This document shows positions 8,431-16,991 of a stretch of 64,000 bases of DNA, piece by piece. The stretch is from UBA3263 sp964528425 (lineage in GTDB: Bacteria; Bacteroidota; Bacteroidia; Bacteroidales; Muribaculaceae), in the NCBI GenBank assembly GCA_964528425.1, contig CAZGTD010000005.1, forward strand, positions 15,591-79,590, written 5' to 3'. Positions within the stretch are counted from its first letter, which is position 1; each line of letters starts with the position of its first letter. A model generated the notes under the pieces. It searched no databases. It was not told the origin of the DNA and saw nothing but the letters and a program-made list of their open reading frames with translations. Position numbers and translations under genes: made by a program.

Positions 8431-9369
8431 TTACTTCACGAGGGCTTTTTTGCCGTTGATGATGTAGAGACCCTTGGTAGCGTTGGCTACGCGACGGCCC
8501 TGCATGTCGTAGATGGTGTTGCCAGCCTTAACAGCAGCGTTCAGTTCCTTGATGGAAGCGTTGATGCCTTCAACCTGAACGAGTTCGGGACGTTCAGCGG
8601 GGGTGTTGATAACGGCGTCGCCGGCAACGTGGGTGTCACCTGCAAGGTATTTAACGGGAACGATAGATACTTCTTCGATGTAAGTAGTAGGCTGGTTGGG
8701 GCCACAAGTAAAGCCGCCGGGCATGAAGGTGAGAGCACCGTATACTTTGCCGTTGAGCTGGTCGGTGTAGAGGTCAACTACCTGATAGAGTTCGGGGTTT
8801 TCCCAGATAGCGGGAATTTCAACCTTTGCATTGGGGCCGGGAACGCCGTCAGCGCCACCTTCGATCTGAGACTGGGTAAGACGGATCAGGATGCCATTAC
8901 CGTTAGTCTTACGGGCATCGCTGGCACCTTCGGTGTCGCAACGGAAGATTACGCGCACGCGGCAGAGTTCGCTGGTTTTGGGAAGAGCGAAGTTGAAGTT
9001 ACCGAAGCCCCACCATGCATCAGCATATACTTTAATGGCATAATCACCGGTATTGAAGGGGTCGTCAACTACGGGGCAGAGAGCCTCACCACCGGCCACT
9101 GTGGTAGGTGCGCAGGCAGCAGAGTAACCAGCACCGTTAATCCATACGCCCATTGTACCGTAAGCTTCTTCAGTAGCGGAGCCAAACGAGCAGCCGTCTT
9201 CCATCATCTGGCCGGGCCAGTTGAGGTTCATTGCAGCGAGTTCTTCGTCGCCACCGAAATACTTGAAGTCAGGGCCGATGTTGTAGGTGAAGGCTGTACC
9301 CTTTTCAAAAACTTCGGCAGATGCGCACAGAGCTACGCCGGCGCAGAGAGCAAGTAAAAGTTTTTTCAT
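8431..9369 (-). CDS. Secreted protein of unknown function downstream of SusD
   Basis: 312 residues with a signal peptide (about 1-18, ending ASA). The body has an all-beta look with scattered aromatic residues (GFGNFNFALPKTSELCRV around 125-142). The tail, IYDMQGRRVANATKGLYIIN onwards, matches that of the 1067-residue protein and resembles T9SS sorting tails. No catalytic motif is visible. The position right after susD is where surface glycan-binding proteins (SusE-like) are usually encoded, but those are lipoproteins and this one lacks a lipobox Cys. A binding role is therefore only an inference. Confidence 0.88.
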   Translation of the reverse strand: MKKLLLALCAGVALCASAEVFEKGTAFTYNIGPDFKYFGGDEELAAMNLNWPGQMMEDGCSFGSATEEAYGTMGVWINGAGYSAACAPTTVAGGEALCPVVDDPFNTGDYAIKVYADAWWGFGNFNFALPKTSELCRVRVIFRCDTEGASDARKTNGNGILIRLTQSQIEGGADGVPGPNAKVEIPAIWENPELYQVVDLYTDQLNGKVYGALTFMPGGFTCGPNQPTTYIEEVSIVPVKYLAGDTHVAGDAVINTPAERPELVQVEGINASIKELNAAVKAGNTIYDMQGRRVANATKGLYIINGKKALVK

Positions 9370-9416
9370 AAAAACGTTTTTTGAAAAATTAGTGAATAAA
9401 AATTGGTGAATTGTCT

Positions 9417-9460
9417 AAAAAAATGAAGAGGGCGGGGAAAGTCTGCGGGGAGACTTCCCC
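9417..9460 (-). terminator. Hairpin after susD (terminator or attenuator)
   Basis: Stem GGGGAAAGTCT/AGACTTCCCC (9434-9444 and 9451-9460) just past the susD stop. T7 on the minus strand comes about 10 nt after the stem. It may partly end or stabilise the susCD transcript before the 312-residue gene. Confidence 0.55.
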
Positions 9461-9472
9461 ACCCTGCCGGAA

Positions 9473-11233
9473 TCAGTTCATTGCGCTAACGCGCTTGATG
9501 GTGGGGTCTTTGATAACCTCCTTGGTGGGATAAATATAATAGATTGACTCATAGCCGCGCCATTCATCGGCAACCTGGTTATCTTCGGCGCGAACAACGT
9601 CGTAGGCAATATTATAGTCATATTCCTCAAATTTCGTGCGACCTTGCTTTTTATAAGAAATGGTCGGGGTACCGGCAGCAATCAGCACTTTATCCTGCGC
9701 ACCATGGCGATATTCCCAAACGTCTTTGAGTTGGTCGAGGCGGAAGAGGTCGGCGCGGCGGGTAACGAGGGCCAGCGGATAACCGGTAACTTCGTAGCCA
9801 TGTTCCAGAACTGCCTGCGTGGCCATATCAGCTTCAACGGTCTTCACGCCGGGGCCATAGGCACGGTCAAGAACTTTCTGCAGACCGGCTTTAGCCTCGG
9901 TCAGGTGCTTACCGGTGCGGGCAGCACATTCGGCAAACCAGCAGAGCACTTCGGAGTAGCGGATCAGGCGGTGGTTCTGAGGCACGGACTGGCCCTGGAA
10001 TACGGCCTTACGGCAATCGTAGGGGGCATAAATAATGGTTTGGTCGTCGCTGCTGACAGCATTAACCTGCAGTGAAGCAAAAGTGGGGTGATAGATGCTG
10101 TTGCGGGCGTTGGAGCGCGAAGAGTTAACGGGCTGCTCATCGTCGGTTGCCCACCAGCTGATGCAGATAATCGGCGAAACCGGATTTGCGGCCGAGTTAT
10201 TCAGGCCGGTGTAGATAACATCTTCGTAAACGGCGCTTTTGCGAGGACCGTCGGGATATTCAGCCCACCATTTATATTCGCCCATGAAGTCAATCCAGCC
10301 GTTCTGGTACTGACCGGGAGTCTGACATTTGGAGAACTGCGAGGTGAAGTTATTCATGTTGCCGGGAGTGTCCATGAAGCCTACGGTAAGAAGCTGCTCG
10401 GCCGACCAGTTGTTGCCGATGCTGTAAACCTGGCCAAAGTCCTGTTCGAGTTCAAGGCCATAGGTTGCTGCGCCATCGTAAACCTCTTTGAGCAGGTCGG
10501 CGGCCTTTTCGTAATATTCGATTCCGAACTGACCTTTTTCGTAGAAGGGCCAGCCGCCGCGGTTCATATAAACTGCTGCGAGGGTGGCTTTGACGGCAGC
10601 AGAGGTTACCCAGTAGTTGCACTTGTCGGTGAAGCCATATTTCTGTCCGCGGTAAGTAGCGGGGAGATTGAGCGCGTTGGCGCGTTCGAGGTCGTTGATA
10701 ATCTTAGCGTAGATAGCCTCAACGCCGGTCATCGGGGGCTCGGGAAGGTTATGCTCGTTAAGCGGCAGCGGACCGAACACACGCACGAGTTCGAAGTAGC
10801 TGTAGGCGCGCCAGTAGAGAGCGTTGCCCAGAGCAATGTTGATTTCTTCCTGAGTGGCTTCGTCGGCATTTTCGGCGTTATCGATAATGAGGTTTGCGGC
10901 CTGGATTACCTGATAGCGGAATGCCCAGAGGTCGTTGGCACCTTTATCGTCGGAGGGGTCCTTGAAAGCATCGGCGCTGGTGTAGGCCTCTTTAGTCATG
11001 GTATTGATGGTAATATCATCGCCCTGGAGCTGAATGATATAGGGGTTGGAGTGGCGCTGCGACTGAGTAACCTGGCTATAGAGGGCGTTGAGGGCCAGGG
11101 TAAGGTCATTGCCGCTCTTGAAGAAGTTTTCGGCTACCATCTGGCCTTTGGGGTCTTCTTCGAGGAAGTTAGCGCAGGAGGTGGCGGTTAGTGCCAAAGC
11201 TGCGACCGCGCAGTATTTATATAGCTTTTTCAT
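9473..11233 (-). CDS. SusD/RagB-family nutrient-binding lipoprotein
   Basis: 586 residues. The signal peptide ends in a lipobox with Cys20 (ATSCAN), so it is an outer-membrane lipoprotein. The N-terminus (NFLEEDPKGQ), the helix-rich segment with ALYWRAYSYFELVRVFG (about 142-158) and the C-terminal YYIYPTKEVIKDPT are typical of SusD/RagB, which cap the SusC channel and bind glycan. It follows susC by 23 bp, as expected for the SusCD transporter. The ligand cannot be predicted; the nearby GH84 enzymes suggest a GlcNAc-containing glycan. Confidence 0.96.
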   Translation of the reverse strand: MKKLYKYCAVAALALTATSCANFLEEDPKGQMVAENFFKSGNDLTLALNALYSQVTQSQRHSNPYIIQLQGDDITINTMTKEAYTSADAFKDPSDDKGANDLWAFRYQVIQAANLIIDNAENADEATQEEINIALGNALYWRAYSYFELVRVFGPLPLNEHNLPEPPMTGVEAIYAKIINDLERANALNLPATYRGQKYGFTDKCNYWVTSAAVKATLAAVYMNRGGWPFYEKGQFGIEYYEKAADLLKEVYDGAATYGLELEQDFGQVYSIGNNWSAEQLLTVGFMDTPGNMNNFTSQFSKCQTPGQYQNGWIDFMGEYKWWAEYPDGPRKSAVYEDVIYTGLNNSAANPVSPIICISWWATDDEQPVNSSRSNARNSIYHPTFASLQVNAVSSDDQTIIYAPYDCRKAVFQGQSVPQNHRLIRYSEVLCWFAECAARTGKHLTEAKAGLQKVLDRAYGPGVKTVEADMATQAVLEHGYEVTGYPLALVTRRADLFRLDQLKDVWEYRHGAQDKVLIAAGTPTISYKKQGRTKFEEYDYNIAYDVVRAEDNQVADEWRGYESIYYIYPTKEVIKDPTIKRVSAMN

Positions 11234-11256
11234 TGTTGATGAATCGGATTAACTGG

Positions 11257-14200
11257 TTAGAACACGAAGCGTACGCCGAAGGTATAGGAGCGGGTTGCGG
11301 GAGCGGAACCGAAGTCAATACCCTTTTGATATTCAGCGCCACCATAGGTAAGGGCAGCGGGGTTAACGCCCTTATAGCCGGTGATGGTGAAGAGGTTCTG
11401 AACGGAGAACTGCAGGCGGATGTCGGCAAACTTGGTCATTGAGCGCTTGAATTCATAGCTGAGGGCCAGGTTTTCGAGGCGCATGTAGTCGGCCTTTTCA
11501 ATCCATTGCGAAGAAGCGCCGTGGTAAACGTTGCCTTTAGCCACGCGGGGGTCGGTGAGTTTGCCGGCCAACACGTCGTCTACCCAGTTTTCGGCAGTAT
11601 AGAACTTGGAGTTGTTGAGGAAGCTGTTCATTGCAAAACGGAGCACGTTCAGACGGTCAGCGCCGAAGGAACCGTTGAAGAACACGTTAAGGCTGAGGTT
11701 CTTCCAGGTAACGGTGTTGTTCCAGCCGAGCATGAAGTCGGGGCTTGCCTTGCCCAGGATTGCGCGATCGTCAACGCCGGGAGTGCGGGTGATTTCGTTG
11801 TCGGCGGTATAGTAGGTGTCGTAGCCTTCAGAGTCAACGCCTGCCCAGCGGAAACCGTAGAACGAGCCGATGGCTTCGCCTTCTTTAACGATAATAGGAT
11901 CGGTATCGAAAATCTGGCTTGCAGGGTTGCTGAAGATGATGGGGTCGGAAGCGGTGAGCTTTTCAACGCGGTTTTTCATCCACGAAGCCTGGAGGGTGGT
12001 CGACCAGGTCCAGTCGCGGGTCTGGATAGCCACGGCGGTTACCGAGAGGTCAAGACCGGTATTGCTGACTTCGCCGGCATTTACATAGTATTGCTTGCCG
12101 CCGAGATAAGCGGGGGGAGTAGTCATGAGCAGGGCGTCCTGGGTGCGCTTGTAGTACCAGTCGAGGCTCACGTCGATGCGGCCGTTAACGAAACCGGCGT
12201 CGATACCTACGTCAACCTGGTTGGTTTTTTCCCATTTCAGGTCGGGGGTGGGCATGGTGTCGGACCAGTAGCCGGGATAGGCGGTGTTGGTGCCATAGTA
12301 GGCGGCAGCGCCCGAAAGGAGGGTCATGGTCTGATAGGGAGAGATGTCCTGGTTGCCGATGATACCCCAGCTGGCACGAACCTTAAGGTTGCTCAGGGTC
12401 GAGGGCGACACGTTTTTCATGAAGGGTTCGTTGGTGGCGGTCCATGCAACGGCAACAGAGGGGAAGCAAGCCCACTTGTTGTTGCTCAGGCGCGAGGAAC
12501 CGTCGGCACGGAAGGTTGCGGTCAGCATGTAGCGGTCTTTCCAGGAGTAGATTGCACGGGCAACGGCCGACATAAGGGTCCACTTGGAGTAGCCATTGCC
12601 GGCGGTCTGGGTGTCGGCAACGCCTACGTTCCACCAGCCAACGCTTTCGGTCAGCAGGTCTTTGCCGCCGATGCTCATTGAGCGGGTAGTCGAAGAAGTT
12701 GCTTCCCAAACGGCGGTTGCGGTGAGGGCATGGCCGCTTTCCCAGTTTTTGAGATAGGTGAAGTTGTTGGTCGACTGAAGCAGCCAGCGGTTGGTGTTGG
12801 CATTGCTCATAGAGCTAACTGCACTGGGAGTACGCTTGGTGTCGTTGAAGCCATAGGTGTAGTTATTAGCGTAGTCGATACCGTTAGAAGTGGTGAAGGT
12901 AAGACCCTTGCAGATGTTGAACTTGAGGTCAACGCGGCCGTTGAGAATGTCGCGGCGACGTTCGTTGGCGGCAGTAATGGTGCTATAGGGCGAGTTAGCC
13001 ATAGCGGAGTTGATCGGGTCAAGATTGTATGCTCCGTTCGCATTGGTCAGGGCCATAGAGGGCGAGAAAGTGTAGGCGCCCCAGATCGGGCCTACGCCCA
13101 TTTCGAAGCCGCCGACGCCGTGGCCGTTGCCGTGGCTCATGTCAACATCGACAGTGGTTTCCAGCCAGGGGGTGATTTTTGCATGAACGTTGGCGCGGGC
13201 AGCGAAGCGTTCGTAGCTCGAATAGTCGATTACGCCCTTATCTTTCATGTAGTTGGCCGAAAAGTAGGTTTGAATCTGGTCGTTGCCCTTGGTGTAGCTC
13301 AGCTTATAGTTCTGGGTCAGGCCGGTGCGGAAGAGCTGGTCGAGCCAGTCAACGCCGGGGTCGGTACCGTCGAGATAAGGAGTGATATATTCAGTGTTCG
13401 TCAGGTCAGCGCCAAAAGGCAGGCTTGCCATGTCGGCATTGGTAACTTCGCCGGCAGCGTTATACTGAGGAACATAGTAGGGGTTCGGATAGGGGTTAAC
13501 CAGTGCCTCGGCATATTTCTGGGTCGACATTACCTTGGGCATGTGGTAAACTTCGCTCCAGCCCAGCGAGGCGTCGAAAGTGATTTCGGCGGAGCCGGTT
13601 TTGCCGCGACGGGTGGTGATGAGCACTACGCCGTTGGCACCACGCGAACCGTAGATTGCGGTTGAGGAAGCGTCTTTAAGAATCTGCATCGAGGCGATGT
13701 CTTCGGGGTTGATGCCTTCGAGACCGGATTCGCGAACGAGGCCGTCGACAACGTAGAGCGGTTCGTTGCTCTTGTTAATTGAGTTGGCACCGCGGATGCG
13801 GATTTTGGGGGAAGCTCCGGGAACGCCGCCGCTGATAACGTTAACGCCGGAAACGCGGCCCTGGAGGGCTTCGCCTACGGTGGTTACGGGCTGGGCGCTG
13901 AAGGCTTTGCTGTCGACAACGGAAACGGAGCCGGCCAAGTCGGCCTTGCGGACGGTACCGTAGCCGATAACAACGACTTCGTCGAGCATTTCGGAATCTT
14001 CGGTGAGTTCAACGGTAACCGGAGCAGCTGAGGTGACGGTTACTTTTTTGGCTTGATAACCAATGGAGGAAATGGTGATGGCTGCAGGATATTTAGCCAC
14101 TTTGAGGGTGAAGTTGCCATCGACGTCCGTCGCGGTTGCTTCTTTGGAGTTGTCTACCCTAACGGTAGCGCCGATAATCGGTTCTCCTTCCTTGTCGTTA

Positions 14201-14295
14201 ACAGTGCCCGTAACGGTCAGACTCTGGGCCGACATGGATAGCCAGGCGGGAAGGAAGCCCACCAGCAGGAGCAAGATAACTCTGAGTTTATCCAT
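11257..14295 (-). CDS. SusC/RagA-family TonB-dependent outer-membrane transporter
   Basis: 1012 residues. It has a signal peptide, then a carboxypeptidase-like domain (about 25-100, VTGTVNDKEGEPIIGATVRV), the TonB-plug region (GYGTVRKADLAGSVSVVDS, then IRIRGANSINKSNEPLYVVD) and a 22-strand barrel ending YTFGVRFVF, whose last residue is the usual aromatic. It imports oligosaccharides across the outer membrane with TonB energy, paired with the SusD lid. It is the first gene of the locus and has a consensus promoter. No sigma/anti-sigma or hybrid two-component regulator lies beside it in this window. Confidence 0.97.
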   Translation of the reverse strand: MDKLRVILLLLVGFLPAWLSMSAQSLTVTGTVNDKEGEPIIGATVRVDNSKEATATDVDGNFTLKVAKYPAAITISSIGYQAKKVTVTSAAPVTVELTEDSEMLDEVVVIGYGTVRKADLAGSVSVVDSKAFSAQPVTTVGEALQGRVSGVNVISGGVPGASPKIRIRGANSINKSNEPLYVVDGLVRESGLEGINPEDIASMQILKDASSTAIYGSRGANGVVLITTRRGKTGSAEITFDASLGWSEVYHMPKVMSTQKYAEALVNPYPNPYYVPQYNAAGEVTNADMASLPFGADLTNTEYITPYLDGTDPGVDWLDQLFRTGLTQNYKLSYTKGNDQIQTYFSANYMKDKGVIDYSSYERFAARANVHAKITPWLETTVDVDMSHGNGHGVGGFEMGVGPIWGAYTFSPSMALTNANGAYNLDPINSAMANSPYSTITAANERRRDILNGRVDLKFNICKGLTFTTSNGIDYANNYTYGFNDTKRTPSAVSSMSNANTNRWLLQSTNNFTYLKNWESGHALTATAVWEATSSTTRSMSIGGKDLLTESVGWWNVGVADTQTAGNGYSKWTLMSAVARAIYSWKDRYMLTATFRADGSSRLSNNKWACFPSVAVAWTATNEPFMKNVSPSTLSNLKVRASWGIIGNQDISPYQTMTLLSGAAAYYGTNTAYPGYWSDTMPTPDLKWEKTNQVDVGIDAGFVNGRIDVSLDWYYKRTQDALLMTTPPAYLGGKQYYVNAGEVSNTGLDLSVTAVAIQTRDWTWSTTLQASWMKNRVEKLTASDPIIFSNPASQIFDTDPIIVKEGEAIGSFYGFRWAGVDSEGYDTYYTADNEITRTPGVDDRAILGKASPDFMLGWNNTVTWKNLSLNVFFNGSFGADRLNVLRFAMNSFLNNSKFYTAENWVDDVLAGKLTDPRVAKGNVYHGASSQWIEKADYMRLENLALSYEFKRSMTKFADIRLQFSVQNLFTITGYKGVNPAALTYGGAEYQKGIDFGSAPATRSYTFGVRFVF

Positions 14296-14372
14296 GGTAA
14301 ATAGTTGAAGATTAGTTTATTAAGGCAAAGCCTAAGGTTATTGGTTTGGTTATTTCAATGGTTTACTCCGGG

Positions 14373-14403
14373 CAAATTTAAATCTAATTTTTGGTTTTTC
14401 AAA
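14373..14403 (-). promoter_or_regulatory. Promoter of susC
   Basis: On the minus strand TTTG (14400-14403), a 19-bp spacer and TAAATTTG (14373-14380) match the Bacteroidota consensus, about 78 nt upstream of the susC start, leaving a leader of roughly 70 nt. Confidence 0.68.
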
Positions 14404-14528
14404 ATTTTTAACACACAAAAATCACCTCCCGACCCGAAAAAATCTATGTTTTATTCTTGATTTCAAAGATTCGACGGCCAATTTTTCCATAAAATGCAAT
14501 GTGTTGGATTTAAACACATTGACCGTAA

Positions 14529-14568
14529 AATTGTGAGAGTTGGCCGAAAATAATTGTGAGAGTTGGCG
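14529..14568. repeat. Two copies of a 16-bp direct repeat
   Basis: AATTGTGAGAGTTGGC occurs at 14529-14544 and again at 14553-14568. The second copy runs into the direct repeat at 14559-14574. This could be a remnant of a mobile-element end or an insertion hot spot. Confidence 0.55.
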
Positions 14569-14574
14569 GTTAGA
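14559..14574. repeat. Left 16-bp direct repeat flanking the DUF4160-DUF2442 module
   Basis: AGAGTTGGCGGTTAGA, identical to 15311-15326. It abuts the stop codon of the DUF2442 gene. The pair could be a target duplication or attachment-type repeat. Confidence 0.7.
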
Positions 14575-14982
14575 TCAAAAAGAGGCGGCAGCATACTGAC
14601 GCGCAAGCACATGAATTCCATTCAAAATAGTTTGTGCTCTTGCAGACGACGGCTTTTTGAAACCGTTAATATAATTTCGCAACAGCGTGGCATCAATCCC
14701 AACCATTTTTGCAAATTCCGAAATCTTTATTTCCTTGTGGGTTAGAAAAAACCGTTGTAATGGCGTGGGCTCAGCATCTTCATAGAAAAAACTCTCGAAA
14801 CTTATATCCTCACCAACGTTTCTCCAATGAAAGCCATCTAAACCGACTTCATAATCAGCTCTTTGAGCTGATGAAGCATCATATAGTCCGGGATACCACA
14901 ACAAAGATTGCGGCCACTCCTTGCCCGATTCATCTATTCCGATAATATGGGTATCTGTAAACCGAATAGTATTGATTTTCAT
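14575..14982 (-). CDS. DUF2442 protein with C-terminal HTH-like segment (antitoxin-like)
   Basis: 135 residues from ATG 14982. An upstream in-frame ATG at 15006 is rejected because it lies inside the preceding gene and because GGAGG stands 9 nt before 14982. The N-terminal half (INTIRFTDTHIIGIDESGKE, then WPQSLLWYPGLYDASSAQR) fits the DUF2442 pattern. The C-terminal part (EFAKMVGIDATLLRNYINGF, then KKPS) reads like a helix-turn-helix of the XRE kind. It starts 5 nt after the DUF4160 stop. Such pairs have been suggested as toxin-antitoxin modules; the HTH half would make this the DNA-binding, autoregulating partner. Function is inferred. Confidence 0.85.
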   Translation of the reverse strand: MKINTIRFTDTHIIGIDESGKEWPQSLLWYPGLYDASSAQRADYEVGLDGFHWRNVGEDISFESFFYEDAEPTPLQRFFLTHKEIKISEFAKMVGIDATLLRNYINGFKKPSSARAQTILNGIHVLARQYAAASF

Positions 14983-14986
14983 AAGT

Positions 14987-15235
14987 TCATTCCTCCGGAT
15001 TTCCAAAATGGTTATTCCATTCCTCGATGATTATCTCTATGTTCAATTGCGCAAAACGCCTGATTCGTTTAAGGTCATTAGGCTTTATATTGTGGATTTC
15101 GCGTTGCAGTAACTTTCCATCTACAATATCAAATATAACCTTACCACCATTACCTTCAACATGCACATGAATCGGTTCATGCTCACGACTGAAAAAGAAG
15201 AAAACAAATCCTGCATATCTAAATAATTCCGGCAT
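14987..15235 (-). CDS. DUF4160 protein (toxin-like partner)
   Basis: 82 residues, small and compact. It shows the DUF4160 pattern: PELFRYAGFVFFFFSREHEP near the N-terminus, followed by HVHVEGNGGKVIFDI and a C-terminal helix ending in EEWNNHF. No catalytic mechanism is known to me for this family. It is first in a two-gene operon with the DUF2442/HTH gene and has its own promoter with a palindrome between the boxes. A toxin role is only a guess from gene order and size. Confidence 0.85.
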   Translation of the reverse strand: MPELFRYAGFVFFFFSREHEPIHVHVEGNGGKVIFDIVDGKLLQREIHNIKPNDLKRIRRFAQLNIEIIIEEWNNHFGNPEE

Positions 15236-15258
15236 AGTATTTTGACTTTTATTTGCGC

Positions 15259-15290
15259 AAATATAGGTATCATTTTTGATACCGCCAAAT
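15259..15290 (-). promoter_or_regulatory. Promoter with embedded operator for the DUF4160-DUF2442 operon
   Basis: On the minus strand TTTG (15287-15290), a 20-bp spacer and TATATTTG (15259-15266). The spacer holds a perfect inverted repeat at 15267-15284, GGTATCA/TGATACC with a 4-nt centre. A repressor bound there would block RNA polymerase, fitting autoregulation by the HTH protein of the operon. Confidence 0.72.
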
Positions 15291-15310
15291 TTTTAGAAAA
15301 CTTTTAGTAA

Positions 15311-15326
15311 AGAGTTGGCGGTTAGA
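15311..15326. repeat. Right 16-bp direct repeat, overlapping the radC stop codon
   Basis: AGAGTTGGCGGTTAGA, identical to 14559-14574. It includes the last bases and stop codon of radC, so the module between the repeats sits precisely behind radC. Confidence 0.7.
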
Positions 15327-15999
15327 GGCGCCCTTCGTCGGAATAGGAGTAATAGCCCGTGGGGGAAATTATGAGGTGGTCGATAACGCGGATGTCGAGG
15401 GTTTCGCAAGCGGCCTTGATGCGCCGGGTAAGGGAATCATCCTGCATGGAGGGCACCAGGGCGCCCGACGGATGGTTGTGGACCAGCGCCACGGCCACGG
15501 CCCGGGCATCCAGGGCGCGCTTGGCCAGCACGCGGATGTCGACGACCGTCGCATCCATGCCGCCCGACGAAATCATTTCCAGCGCCTCAACTCCGAGGCG
15601 CTTATTGAGCATCAGGGCCCAGAACTGCTCATGGTCGAGAAACTCAACGCGGTCGCGCACGAAGTCATAAATATTTTCCGAACCGGTCATCTGAGGTTTG
15701 ACCTGAGAGTTGGATCGGCGCACGCGCTGACCGAGCTCAAGGGCGGCAATAACGGTCAGCGCCTTGGCCGGGCCGATGCCTTTGACTATGGTCGTCAGCT
15801 CGCGGGGGGTGGTTTTGGCCAGGTTGCCGAGGTTGCCACCGAAATGGTTGAGAATATCTTGCGAAACGTCGATAACCGACTTGCCCTGAACGCCAACGCG
15901 CAGCAAAATTGCCAGCAGCTCGGCGTTGGTGAGGGTCTGAATTCCGTGGCGCAGGGCCTTTTCGCGGGGTTTTTCGTCGTCGGCGAGGTTGCGTATCAT
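15322..15999 (-). CDS. radC: RadC family JAB/MPN-domain protein
   Basis: 225 residues. The N-terminal helix-hairpin-helix-like part includes LTNAELLAILLRVGVQGKS and GIGPAKALTVIAALELGQRV. The C-terminal MPN+ domain carries the JAMM metal motif HNHPSG followed by a downstream Asp (DDSL, about residues 175-195). RadC proteins are named for DNA repair but their true role is unsettled. It is last in an operon with the GT2, nspC and sir2 genes and overlaps the GT2 stop by 4 bp. Its stop codon lies within a 16-bp direct repeat. Confidence 0.95.
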   Translation of the reverse strand: MIRNLADDEKPREKALRHGIQTLTNAELLAILLRVGVQGKSVIDVSQDILNHFGGNLGNLAKTTPRELTTIVKGIGPAKALTVIAALELGQRVRRSNSQVKPQMTGSENIYDFVRDRVEFLDHEQFWALMLNKRLGVEALEMISSGGMDATVVDIRVLAKRALDARAVAVALVHNHPSGALVPSMQDDSLTRRIKAACETLDIRVIDHLIISPTGYYSYSDEGRL

Positions 16000-16991
16000 T
16001 CGTTTTTGCCTTGTCGGATTTTGAGTTCTTCGGCTTCGTTGCGTCCGCGGCCGAGCACGATTTTCAGGAACCAGGCGCGCAGAAAGCCGTAGCCGTAGCC
16101 ATAGAGCTGAACCAGCGAGGCAGGCACGGCCAACAGGGCGATTTTCAGCGAGCGGGTTTCAATAATGGCGTCGACAAAGAGCGCAACCACATATACGCCT
16201 AACGGCAGCAGCCACCAGGGGCTGACAAAGATTCCGAGAGCCACGAGGGCTATCGAACCCAACAAAAAGAGCGCCGGGAGGGTATGCACGGGTTTGAGCG
16301 ACCCGGGATAGAGCAGCTTCAGGGTTATGCGGCTCATGCCGAAAACGTAGACCTGGCGCGCAAACTTGCGCCAGCTCAGACGCCGCCGGTGGTAGACCGG
16401 ACAGCTGCGCAAAAGGGCTATGCCGAAGCCGGCCTGGCTGATGCGCGTTGACATGTCGATGTCTTCTGAAAACATTTCGCGGAAGCCGCCAACGCGGTCA
16501 TAGACCTCGCGGCTGAAGCCCATGTTGAAGGTACGTGGCTTGAACTTTTCGAGCTGTACCTTGCCGCCGCGTATGCCGCCGGTGGTAAGCAGCGAGGTCA
16601 TGGCGAAGTTTATGGCCTTTTGCAGCGGGGTAAACGACTCGTGGGCCGCGTCGGGGCCGCCGAAGCAGTCGACCGGATCGGCGGCAAGCTCGCGGGCGAG
16701 GGTTTCGAAATAGGTTGGCGGAATAACGCAGTCGGAGTCGAAAAAAATGAAATAGTCGCCGCCGGCGCGCTCCATGCCGTAGTTTCGGGCGGGCGAACGC
16801 CCTTCGTTTTCTTTCCAGTAGTAGCTGACAAAGTCGGCGTAGGGCTCACATTCGGGGGCGCAGGGGTCGGTGGAGCCGTCGTCAACGATAATCACCTCGA
16901 AGTTGCGCACCGTTTGGGCCGCAAGGCTCTCGAGCAGCGACGCCACTTCGTCGCGACGGTTATAAACGGGAATTATTACGCTGAATTTCAT
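15996..16991 (-). CDS. Family 2 glycosyltransferase, membrane-anchored
   Basis: 331 residues. The GT-A fold begins at residue 1 with FSVIIPVYNRRDEV and IIVDDGSTD, and the DxD motif is FFDSD (about 108-112). The acceptor-side motif EDIDMSTRI is near residue 190. Two or three hydrophobic segments (about 240-300, including LFLLGSIALVALGIFVSP) anchor the C-terminal part in the membrane. It probably adds a sugar to a lipid-linked or cell-surface glycan; donor and acceptor are unknown. It overlaps nspC and radC by 4 bp each. Confidence 0.93.
   Translation of the reverse strand: MKFSVIIPVYNRRDEVASLLESLAAQTVRNFEVIIVDDGSTDPCAPECEPYADFVSYYWKENEGRSPARNYGMERAGGDYFIFFDSDCVIPPTYFETLARELAADPVDCFGGPDAAHESFTPLQKAINFAMTSLLTTGGIRGGKVQLEKFKPRTFNMGFSREVYDRVGGFREMFSEDIDMSTRISQAGFGIALLRSCPVYHRRRLSWRKFARQVYVFGMSRITLKLLYPGSLKPVHTLPALFLLGSIALVALGIFVSPWWLLPLGVYVVALFVDAIIETRSLKIALLAVPASLVQLYGYGYGFLRAWFLKIVLGRGRNEAEELKIRQGKNE

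Noticed and set aside
14529..14574. Possible insertion-sequence end (multiple TGTGAGAGTTGGC units, as in IS21-type ends)
   Set aside because: No inverted copy on the other side and no transposase nearby; kept only as direct repeats.
14983..15006. Upstream ATG at 15006 for the DUF2442 gene
   Set aside because: It lies inside the DUF4160 gene, and the downstream ATG at 14982 has a well-placed GGAGG.
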